Notes under the pieces: model-generated
Seen by the model: only the letters and a program-made list of their open reading frames with translations
What the model was told of the DNA's origin: nothing
Databases searched by the model: none
Position numbers and translations under genes: made by a program
Source of the DNA: Pezicula radicicola
Taxonomy: Eukaryota > Ascomycota > Leotiomycetes > Helotiales > Dermateaceae
Length of the DNA: 12,192 bases
Assembly: GCA_003008705.1 (NCBI GenBank)
Contig: PDUO01000157.1
Location: forward strand, 1-12,192
Direction: 5' to 3'
In this document: positions 1 through 8,132 of the stretch, piece after piece
Layout: each line of letters opens with the position of its first letter
How positions within the stretch are numbered: the stretch's first letter is position 1

Positions 1-1650
1 TATAAGAACTTTAATAGAGTATATACTTCCTTCTAAGTAGTATTATTAATATATAAAACTTTAGATAATTACTAATAATTTCTAATCTAGTATATTATAA
101 TTTAATTTAACTTAGTTAAGTTTCTTATTAAAGAAGATAATTAAATACTATACTAGTTTTAACTAGTTATTTATTAGTACTACTAGTTAAGATAGGATTC
201 TTACTATTATAAATCTAGATATATTAGTCTCTACCCTTATAGATTTTTTTAGATTAAAGTATATAAGTATAAAAGCTTTAATAAAAGTATTCTTAAATAC
301 TTTAAATATTATATCTTCTTTAGAACTCTAATTAAAAGATCTCTACTTTTTTCTCTTTTAATTATCTTTTAGTATATTAGTAAATAGTTAAACTATTATT
401 AAATAATAACTAATAAATTACTAATAGAAATTTATAAATTCTAAGAAAACTTAAAGTTCTCTAAATAATATAAGAATAAACTATTATTAAATAACTTCTA
501 TATAGTTAGAATTTATAATTATACTCTTTATACTAATAATATAATCTAAAAATTTAATATACTTAGTATTAAAAGTATACTTAGAAAGCTTTATAAATAA
601 ATTATTCTCTCTAAGTCTTTTAAAAACTTATTTTATATAAAGTTTATACTTTTATTTATTATTAGAGAATATTAAGATATTTATAAGGTTTATTAAAACC
701 TTATTTATATATAATTAGAATATAATAGAGGTATTAGATAAGTTAAATAGTATTATTAAATATTTAAAATAGTTATATCTAGTATAAAATACTATCTTTT
801 ATTTATATCTAGGTTATATTCTAATTCTATAGTATATATTTCTTAAATCTAGTTTTATAAAGATCTTTATATTTCTAAGTCTATCTAGTATTTTATTAAT
901 AAGTAATAGAGAGTATTAATTCTTTATTATAACTTTATTAAAATCTTAGTAGTTTATATAAAGTTATAACTCTTTATCTTTCTTTAGTATAAAGAGTATA
1001 AGTACTTCTACTAGACTAATACTTTATTAAATCTAATTATATTATTTATTAGTTTCTAGATATTCTTATAATACCTAGAGTTCTATTTCTAATATATTAT
1101 ATAATAGTTTATATAGAGAATCTTTTATAATAATTATAGAATAAGTTTAATCTAGTAATATTAATAGAGTATTAATACTCTTCTTATTAAATATATTCTT
1201 ATAGTTAATATAATACTAAGATAGTACTAGTTCTTTTTCTTTAGTTTCCTTACTAAAGATATAAAAAGTAATTAATTTTAAATTATTTTAATAAATTTCT
1301 ATAGTATTATTATATTTATTTCTCTTATAATAATTAAATATCTCTAGATTTAATTTTTCTAGTTTATTACTAGATTCTTATTAACTAATTATTTATATCT
1401 AAGAATAATATTAATATTATTAGTATTAATTATATAAAATTAAATTTAACTTTAATTAGTATAACTAAGGGAATTAGTAATATAGATATTTAATAAGATT
1501 TTATTCTTAGTTTATTATTTAGTTCTATCTAGTAATTTTATTAGTTTTAGTAACTCTAGAGTCTTAGTTAGATTTTATTCTTTTACTTTTAAAGTTAATA
1601 TAAAGTTATAATTAGATTTTAAGTTTAATAATATATTAGTAGTTTATTAT
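1..1650 (-). pseudogene. gypsy Pol remnant: protease, reverse transcriptase, RNase H
   Basis: This would encode the polyprotein that matures the element's proteins and copies its RNA into DNA. A D-S-R-V-T reading at 1549-1563 fits an aspartic protease D-S-G-A-T after G-to-A and C-to-T changes. At 841-855 K-L-D-L-R is read, followed by an aromatic pair and an R-I pair, the pattern of the gypsy RT palm. R-V-E-T-N at 223-237 and a K-L-L-V-I reading near 64-88 match the RNase H motifs R-V-E-T-D and E-L-L-A-I. All of these sit in one minus-strand frame; the Gag zinc knuckle is in another. Many TAA and TAG codons interrupt it. The protein is cut by the left edge before integrase. Confidence 0.8.
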
Positions 1651-1699
1651 TCTTTTATTATTTAGAATTTAATTATAATATTTATTTTTATTTATTTAT

Positions 1700-2400
1700 T
1701 TTCTAATAAAGTATATACTTTAGTAATATTTATTTAAACTCTCTTTTTTTTATATTTTTTCTTTAAATCTTCTAATAGATTAAAGTAATTATAAAACTAA
1801 TATCTCTTTTTTCTATAATTATAGTATTTATTTAATAATTTTTATTTTTACTTTAAATTATTCTTTCTAGTATTATTCTAATAATCCTTTTTTAAATCTC
1901 TAGTTATATCCTAAGCTTTTAGTTTTCTTTAAGTATTATTTTTATTTCTATATAGTTTAATATCCTTATTTATCCTTTTTATATAATCTTATAGTTAGAT
2001 AGTCTTATATAAGGAAATAATAATAATAAGTATATCTTTTATTTTTATATTAAATACTATTTTATTTTTAATTAACTTATTATATACTTCTAATTAAAGT
2101 TTATTAAAAAGATTATTTTAAAGAGTCTTTAGTATTTTACTTTTAAGATTCTCCTTTAATTCTTCTAAATATCTAATAAACTTATTAATTCTTTATCTAA
2201 GGTATTATTTAACTTTCTTATATTCTTTTAATTAAACTATATACTAAGTATCTAATTATAGTTATAGTTATTTTAGAAAGTTATTAAATTCTTTTTATAT
2301 TATAATAGAGAGTTTATCTAGATAGTTCTTTCTATCTCTTAACTAATAGTTTATTAGTTCTTTATAGAGATATATTATAATTTAAATAATCTTCTCTTTA
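1700..2400 (-). pseudogene. gypsy Gag remnant with CCHC zinc knuckle
   Basis: Gag would form the virus-like particle and bind the element RNA. At 1785-1826 the minus strand has codon spacing CX2CX4HX4C. Each Cys position now reads TAC or TAT (from TGC or TGT), and the His position reads TAT (from CAT). All four zinc ligands have therefore become Tyr by the transitions RIP makes. Upstream (about 2000-2350) the translation is rich in Leu, Lys and Glu and looks like the helical part of a Gag, though that is only a resemblance. I could not place the start. The zinc knuckle and the protease motif lie in different frames, so either a frameshift between gag and pol or an indel separates them. Confidence 0.65.
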
Positions 2401-2779
2401 TTTATATTAAATTATCTAAAGTAATTATTAAAGACTTTATTATAAGATTATATAAATATAATAAATTCTTATTAAATAAGTCCTTTATATTAGTTTAGTT
2501 CTATACCTTTTAGGATTAGAGTATAGATAGATATAGAAGTTATATCTAAACTAGATTACTAGTATACTTCTATTAAATCTTTAGTACCTTATAGAGACTT
2601 ATTTTATTTCTAATAATAATAGTCTAAGACTTCCTTAGGATAATAGATTAAGTTATTATTATATTATTATTAGTATTATTCTACTAATTTATTAAAGACT
2701 TAGTTTTTTATCTTTAGTCTAATAATAATAATTTAAATACTTTTAAATTAAAGACTAAACTAGTTAGGGGCTAGTATAT

Positions 2780-3080
2780 TACTAGATATAAGGTTATTAA
2801 TATAATTATCTTTATATTCTTAGAATTAGTCTCCCCTTACTAGTACTCTTCTAGCTCCTTTTAGTAGTATTATTAATATAATAATTTAAACTTAGTAAAG
2901 GTAGAGTAATTAGAATATTAGACTTTAGATTCTCTTAAATAAACTAAGGGTAAATTACTATAGATAAATTAATATTTAAAAGTAATAAAGTATATATTAA
3001 GTAATTTAATAAACTAATTATTAAAGAAGGAAGAGATAAAGATAAACTCTTTTTATATATATATAGAATTACCCTATTAG
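2780..3080 (-). repeat. Probable 5' LTR and leader of the gypsy element
   Basis: This stretch lies just upstream of gypsy Gag. On the minus strand it has a strong TATA-type run (plus 3050-3066), followed downstream by a pyrimidine-rich stretch and then a non-coding leader, as in fungal LTR promoters. No clean terminal TG/CA pair can be fixed because RIP removed all TpG and CpA, and the partner LTR is outside the window. Part of 3000-3080 might instead be copia sequence, since the copia frame can be read weakly there. Both ends are approximate. Confidence 0.4.
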
Positions 3081-3149
3081 TAGTTTACTAGTATATAACT
3101 AACTATATACTAGGAACTATAATAGATAATATTTCTAAATAGTCTCTTT

Positions 3150-4770
3150 TTAAGTATTCCTTCTTTAGATATTTATAATACCTAGTATCTAAAGATATTA
3201 TATATTCTTATAAGATTATATAGATAATTCTTATATTCTTATACTAGTAATAAAAGATATATTTAAGAAAGTAAATAAATAAGAATTAGAATAATAAATT
3301 TAACTTTTATTATTAATATAAGTTTTTAAATATAAATTTAATACTAAAGGATATCTAATTAAATTAAAAGTATAACTTTATATCTATAAAGATCTTTAAA
3401 AACTATTAAATAATATATATATAATTATACTAGTTATATAAATATTCTAAATAATAATAGTTATTATAATTACTTTTAATTTAGAAACTAAATAATATAA
3501 TATAATAAATATCTATATAAATAATAATCTAGATATACTAATTATAATTAAATATTTAAAAGAATTAAAGTTTCTAAAGAGAATATACTAAGAGTTAGAT
3601 TCTATACTTAATATATTAAAATTTACTAATCTAAACTTATAAAATTTAATACTTTTACTTTTAAAAGTCTTATATAGATTAAAGTAATCCTTATTACTAT
3701 AGTAATAAATATTAATTATAATACTTAAATCTTTTAGATTATCTATAGTTCTAGATATTAATTATTTATTTATTAATAAATAACTTATTTTAATAGTTTT
3801 TATAAATAATATTATTATTATATTTTTCTACTATTATTAATAATAATATATCTACTTTAAAATTTAACTTCTTTAGTTATTTAAAATCTATATACTAGAA
3901 GAAGTTAATTACTTTCTTAGAATTAGAGTTATTTAAAATAGATTAGAATAAAAGCTCTAGTTAATCTAAGATAATTTTATTAAAAAAATAATAAAGAAAT
4001 TTAATATTAATTCTATTAGATTTTCTAATACTTTACTACTAGTTATTAAACTTATATCTAATAAAGAGGTTATAATTATCTTCTAAATTTATATATTCTA
4101 ATAATAAGTTAATTATATTATATATAATACTATTATTATCTAGCTAGATATAATATATATAGTATTTAAACTAGTTAAATTTAATTAGAATCTCTTTAAA
4201 GTCTATTTATTTATAGTAGACTATTATATTAAATATCTACTTAGAATAAGATATTATATAATTTAATATAATAAATAAACTATTAATCTATAAAAGTTAT
4301 TTTAGATCTATAATAATATAATATTTATAGATAATAAGATTATATAATTTAGTTTATTTAAATCTATTTATATATTATATAATAAAGTTATTTATTAAAT
4401 AATAATAAAATAATAAACTATTATTATCTTTAGTATTAAAGTTAAATTACTAATAGTATTATTTACTATTAATCTTCTATTATAAATAATTTAGTTTTTT
4501 AAAACTATTAATTTTAATTCTATTATTAAGTCTATTATCTATATTAATAATATCTAAACTATAAAACTACTTTATAAGAATACTTTATAACTTTAAACTA
4601 AACTAAAATATATAGATATTTATTAATACTAGTTATAGTAAGAGGTTTAATAAGATTAAATTTATATTAAATAAGTATCTAGTACTAATATAGTAATAGA
4701 TAGATTAACTAAGGAATTACTATATTAAAAGTATAAAATATTTATTTAATAACTTAGTTTAATTAATATA
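3150..4770 (+). pseudogene. copia Pol remnant: reverse transcriptase and RNase H
   Basis: One plus-strand frame can be followed from about 3150 to 4770 with no frameshift; only RIP-type transitions and TAA or TAG stops break it. Landmarks in order: the W-V-F-K-Y-K opening of the RT (W read as a stop) at 3319-3336; a V-L-Y-R-L-K-stop-S reading at 3667-3690, fitting the copia motif A-L-Y-G-L-K-Q-S; V-F-I-N-N at 3796-3810, fitting the catalytic F-V-D-D; stop-L-D at 4141-4149, fitting the R-P-D of the connection region; T-K-L-K at 4597-4608 and D-R-L-T-K-E-L at 4699-4719 near the end of RNase H. Integrase, which precedes RT in copia, is not in the window. TGA stops are absent because TpG is absent. 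Confidence 0.85.
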
Positions 4771-5062
4771 TCTAACTAGATTAAGCCTAGCTAATAGATA
4801 TCTAAAGTACTATTTAAAGAGTTTTCTTTTTCTTTTTTTACTTTTTTTCTTTCTTTTCTTTTATTCTATAGTAAAGTTTATTATAATTATAATCTACTCT
4901 AGTAGTAGTATACTTTACTCTTAAACTAAACTACTACTACTATTATTAAAATATACTAAGTCTAGATATATAACTTTTATATTAATCTATACTTTAAATT
5001 TAATACTACTAGTTTATAAACTAATTTAGATTTAACCTCTTATTTAATTAAATCTAAAGGGG
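4771..5062 (+). other. copia 3' untranslated stretch with pyrimidine tract and purine run
   Basis: No coding frame is recognisable after RNase H. It contains a T- and C-rich tract at about 4820-4865, short ACT/AGT triplet repeats near 4900-4945, and a purine run (AAAGGGG) at 5056-5062 directly before the LTR. That run sits where a plus-strand polypurine primer is expected. Confidence 0.5.
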
Positions 5063-5295
5063 TATATTATTAAATATAATAGTATTACTACTTATTTAGA
5101 AACTATAAATATAGTTTATATTTAGTTTATACTATAGACGAGCCTATAGTATTAGTTAGATAATTGATTTCTAAGTATTTTATATATAAGAAGACTATTT
5201 CTCTGATACTATATAAGCTATTTCAGTATTAGTAATTACTTACTCTCGTTTATATATATATACTCTCATTTTACTACCTATATAGAATTAAGCAA
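5063..5295 (+). repeat. 3' LTR of the copia element (approximate ends)
   Basis: It starts directly after the purine run, where TATATTA fits a TG-type LTR start changed by RIP. Internally it has a TATA-box-like ACTATATAAGC at about 5207-5217 and a second TATA-rich run near 5251-5262, as in LTR promoters. The right end is set near 5295 because normal-composition sequence with coding character begins there. The left third is RIP-saturated, while from 5139 onward CpG, TpG and CpA appear, so the RIP boundary falls inside the LTR. The 5' LTR is not in the window, so the ends and target-site duplication cannot be verified. Confidence 0.55.
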
Positions 5296-5296
5296 C

Positions 5297-5488
5297 TATC
5301 TCTTGACTTCCGATCCATATATTCGTCAATATATTCTACTATTTAGCAACAGGGTTCGCCCAAAGGACGAGCGCTGGAAAGAAGGGAGGAGTGATAATGT
5401 TAGTCTATATGACCGCTTTTGTGATCCCGAAAGATACAAGTCTATTGGACGCGCTTGGAGGGAACTGGCTACCTCGGATGAAAGTTAA
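5297..5488 (+). pseudogene. Unidentified protein-coding fragment next to the copia LTR
   Basis: An open frame of about 63 codons ends in TAA at 5486-5488. It has no ATG at its start and begins close to the LTR end, so it looks like the tail or an internal exon of a gene cut by the retrotransposon. The composition is coding-like and highly charged, with Arg, Asp and Glu spread through it, and contains readings such as SNRVRPKDERW, DRFCDPERY and RAWREL. There is no signal peptide or membrane segment. I do not recognise the family. It could be an upstream part of the hydrolase relic that follows, but it is not in the same frame and I see no motif linking them. Confidence 0.35.
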
Positions 5489-5542
5489 TGTATGATGACT
5501 ATCAAGGCAAAGTCCTTGGCTCCTAGATGATCTTATTTGTAG

Positions 5543-5887
5543 GGCGATTACTGCCACGCCTCAAATGAGGCAAACGTCTTCTACCACGATCTTTCGACAG
5601 CCGACCAGCAGAAATGGATTGCGCAACCCAAGCATACACCGGCTGCTGTCTTCTCGGGGAAGTCTACCTATGAGCCTTGGCACCATATGCCGTGCATGTA
5701 TATCTTTTGCGACAACGATCGAGGCATTCCTCTCGCGGCACAAGAAGGCATGGCGAGCTTAATGGGAAGCGATGCCACGACTTTCCGCGTTGCTTCGTCT
5801 CACTCGCCATTCCTAAGTATGCCGGACGAGCTAGTCGCAGGCATCGAGCTAGCTGTACAAGTTGGACAGGCAAAGATTCAAGCGTAA
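5543..5887 (+). pseudogene. C-terminal part of an alpha/beta hydrolase
   Basis: This is 114 codons ending in TAA, preceded by an in-frame TAG at 5540-5542 that could be a RIP-changed CAG or TGG. The translation fits the C-terminal part of the alpha/beta hydrolase fold (AB hydrolase family 6, esterase-like): VFYHDL at residues 12-17, STYEPW at 41-46, then YIFCDNDRGIPLAAQE at 53-68 and SSHSPFLSMP at 85-94. D57 or D59 would be the catalytic acid and H87 the catalytic histidine. The N-terminal half with the nucleophile-elbow serine is not found upstream, so no active enzyme can be made. Family members usually have about 250-300 residues. This half shows little RIP damage. The substrate is unknown; related fungal enzymes hydrolyse small esters. 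Confidence 0.75.
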
Positions 5888-6300
5888 AGATTGCGACCAA
5901 GACGGTAGTATCAGAAAATCATATAGACTTCTCGGAGTGTAGAATTTGGCAGATTGATAATGAGAATAGAATTAGGTGCTAGGTTGCTAAGTCTCTGAGG
6001 TTGAAATGAGATGGCAATATTTACAAATTCTTTGGGTCTAGTTCTTGAATCTCCCCGCTCTAAGGAAGCTAAGTCGATTTTATCGATCCTCCGCGGTAGT
6101 TGACCGAAGCTATACAACCTAAAATCAAAAGTCTAGCTGTTGCCGCTAATCCTACAATGATGGATGTTACAATTAGCTAGTTTACTACTTATAATAAACG
6201 TCTATACTACTGTTTTAGAAAGGCCTATAGAGGAATGTATAGAAGGGGTCGACAGTAAGGATCTATCCTAAACACTAGCGGTTGTTAATAACCTTTCAAA
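5888..6300. other. Intergenic, no gene seen
   Basis: There is no recognisable coding sequence. Short open frames on both strands show no family resemblance. Bases 6120-6240 are moderately AT-rich and TpA-rich, suggesting light RIP. I see no clear promoter or terminator, though the region would have held the promoter of the lipase gene that follows. Confidence 0.6.
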
Positions 6301-7722
6301 TTTAACGCATCCCAAGAATCAGTATCTTATCTCGTCTTCCTCCTGTCGTCTATATTTCTTGCTCAGACTTCATATGCTTTGTTTGGCGCCAACCCCACCG
6401 TCATAATCTCATCACCATCGGCTACTATCATTGGGTCTACATCGGCTGTCATTGAGGGGGGTGGTGGCGGCGGATTCGAGCTTGGCGCCCCTTAGTGTTT
6501 CAGTGGTTCGACAATGGTGGCCCATTCTATAACAGAAGGAAAGCGTATTCTGTTCGCTCAAATGAATTATCGCATCGGGGGGTTCGGGTTCATGCCGGGT
6601 GCAGAGATTCTAGCAGACGGCTCAGCAAATCTTGGGCTCTTAGACCAGAGATTAGCAATATAGTGGGTTGCTGATAATATCGAAGCTTTTGGTGGAGATC
6701 CCGAGAAGGTTACGATTTAGGGCGACTTAGCTGGAGCTATCTTAGTATTCGATTAGATGATCATGTATAACGGGAATATTACTTACAAGGGGAATCCACT
6801 ATTTCATGGAGCGATCATAAACTTAGTTAGTACTGTTCCTACTAATAAGGTGGATTACCCGAAAGGTTAATAGGTGTATAACACTGTGGTTCAGAGTACT
6901 GGCTGCAAGTAAGCTGCAGATACATTAGTATGTTTACATAGCGCCGACTATTAGACGCTCCTTAACGCAACAAACTCTGTTCTAGGGCTTTTGGGTTTTT
7001 ATACGGTAGCCTTATCATACCTACCTCGATTAGACGGCATAGTTATCACCTAGTCGCCTGAGACTTTGGGACAGAGTGGAAAGATCGCTAAGGTCCCCTT
7101 TATCATCGGCGATCAAGAGGACGAAGGCACCCTCTTTTCTCTCTTCCAAACCAACCTTACAACTACCGAAGATGTCGAGGATTACCTCGCGACTCTCTAC
7201 TTTAGCGATGCTACACCAGCACAAATACAAACTCTTGTCGGAAACTACCCAGATGATCCTTCCGCCGGCTCACCCTTTGGCATAGGAACTGCTAACAATT
7301 GGTGTCCACAATTCAAACGACTTGCCGCTATCCTAGGAGATGTGACCTTTAATCTGGCCCGTCGTGGTGTGCTCAACATTAGCGCCACGGTCAATCCTGA
7401 CGTACCGTCATGATCATTTCTTGATACTTACGGAGCAGGCACTCCTATCCTGGGCACTTTCCACGCGAGCGACGCTTTGCAACTCATTGCCCCTGCGTTG
7501 GCCAATGACGCTCTGCAGACGATGCAGTCATACTACTTTAATTTTCTGTATAATTTAGATCCTAACGAAGCCGGCAGCAATCTGGACACGTGGCCGCAAT
7601 GGAGCGAGCAGGGTAACTTGCTGATGAATTTCCAGAACAATGGGACTGCACTTTTACCGGATGATTATAGGCAACAGAGCTTTGAGTTTCTTCTGCCTAA
7701 TAGCGCAAGTTTTCAGTTTTGA
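6301..7722 (+). pseudogene. Secreted lipase / type-B carboxylesterase, RIP-inactivated
   Basis: The frame from 6301 to the TGA at 7720-7722 (473 codons) reads as a fungal triacylglycerol lipase of the Candida rugosa / Geotrichum type (carboxylesterase type B). Codons 10-26 form a hydrophobic signal-peptide-like segment, so the enzyme would have been secreted. The oxyanion-hole loop GGGF is at codons 56-59. The nucleophile elbow G-E-S-A-G now reads G-D-L-A-G, with TTA at 6727 in place of the catalytic serine. The catalytic Glu (DQEDEGT, 7123-7125) and His (GTFH, 7462-7464) are kept. Ten in-frame stops lie at 6493, 6661, 6718, 6754, 6868, 6871, 6910, 6952, 7051 and 7411; all fit Gln or Trp codons after RIP, and there is no frameshift. 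About 100 residues normally present between the N-terminus and GGGF are missing at about 6454-6460. No start ATG is visible. Confidence 0.9.
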
Positions 7723-8132
7723 GTGGTGTAATAGATGACACTTCGCCATCTATATGGGCCATGTATCAAATTAATAACCTTCAATGGACAGGCTTGCTCT
7801 TTAACTCTGTGGACAACGTCCCTATATTGTATCACTCTTCGGGCGATGCTATGACTGAACGCTGGCAACATCTCCTTCATTATTTATCTGACGACCTTCA
7901 TAATATCGCCAAAAACCCTCGCGCTATTTCAGAAAATGTGAAGCGGTTGTAAATTTGCCTTTTTGTCAGAATGATGCGGTCGAGAAGGGAGAGGAGTGTT
8001 TACAAGGATGGTGATAAGACCGCTCTTCTAGTAGCTTGGCTTGCATATAACATTAAAACGGAATGCTATACAAAGAATAGCGGCGATGGAAAATGGAACC
8101 AAGATCTGAAGTGGAGGGTGCCACTGGAGTGA
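7723..8132 (+). pseudogene. Unidentified coding-like stretch with one internal stop
   Basis: Directly after the lipase stop, in another frame, an open stretch runs to TAA at 7950-7952 and continues in the same frame to TGA at 8130-8132, about 135 codons in all. The TAA could be a RIP-changed CAA. The translation looks like real protein, with Trp, Tyr, His and Asp well spread: YQINNLQWTGLLF, ILYHSSGDAMTERWQ, then a Leu/Asp-rich helix-like segment. The second half is basic, then contains LLVAWLAYNI. There is no ATG near the start, no signal peptide and no family I recognise. It may be the C-terminal part of a gene whose 5' end was lost, or an exon of one. Confidence 0.35.

Larger units (their letters stand above)
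1..3080 (-). mobile_element. Ty3/gypsy LTR retrotransposon, RIP-inactivated, partial
   Basis: Read on the minus strand with RIP transitions allowed for, the order is a probable LTR (about 2780-3080), Gag with a zinc knuckle (1785-1826), a protease motif (1549-1563), reverse transcriptase (about 1260-560) and RNase H (about 290 to the left edge). Protease-RT-RNase H in that order, with integrase expected after RNase H, is the Ty3/gypsy arrangement. Integrase and the 3' LTR would lie beyond base 1. No reading frame survives, as stops occur throughout. The right boundary is uncertain: the junction with the copia element lies somewhere between about 2600 and 3150. Confidence 0.82.
1..5138. repeat. 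RIP-saturated AT-rich block (left)
   Basis: On reading this block I found no CpA, TpG or CpG. C survives only before C or T, and G only after A or G. TpA is very abundant. This is the pattern left when repeat-induced point mutation turns CpA into TpA on both strands until none remain. The first CpG after it is at 5139-5140 and the first TpG at 5165-5166. Nearly all of the block is explained by two retrotransposons, listed separately. Mitochondrial or generally AT-rich DNA would not be expected to lose CpA and TpG so completely. Confidence 0.93.
3100..5295 (+). mobile_element. Ty1/copia LTR retrotransposon, RIP-inactivated, 5' half missing
   Basis: The plus strand holds the C-terminal half of a copia polyprotein (about 3150-4770), an untranslated stretch, a purine run just before an LTR-like sequence, and that LTR (about 5063-5295). 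Gag, protease and integrase should lie 5' of the RT in a copia element, but upstream of about 3100 the sequence belongs to the oppositely oriented gypsy element. The copia element is therefore interrupted or truncated there. Its missing half is expected beyond the left edge if the gypsy element inserted into it. Confidence 0.82.

Noticed and set aside
1..5138. Mitochondrial DNA or a centromere as the explanation for the AT-rich block
   Set aside because: The complete and selective loss of CpA, TpG and CpG, together with readable gypsy and copia protein motifs, is explained by RIP on retrotransposons. A centromeric position cannot be excluded but nothing here requires it.
5911..6117. 68-codon minus-strand open frame
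   Set aside because: Short, without family resemblance, between two pseudogenes on the other strand, and it overlaps the lightly RIP-affected intergenic stretch.
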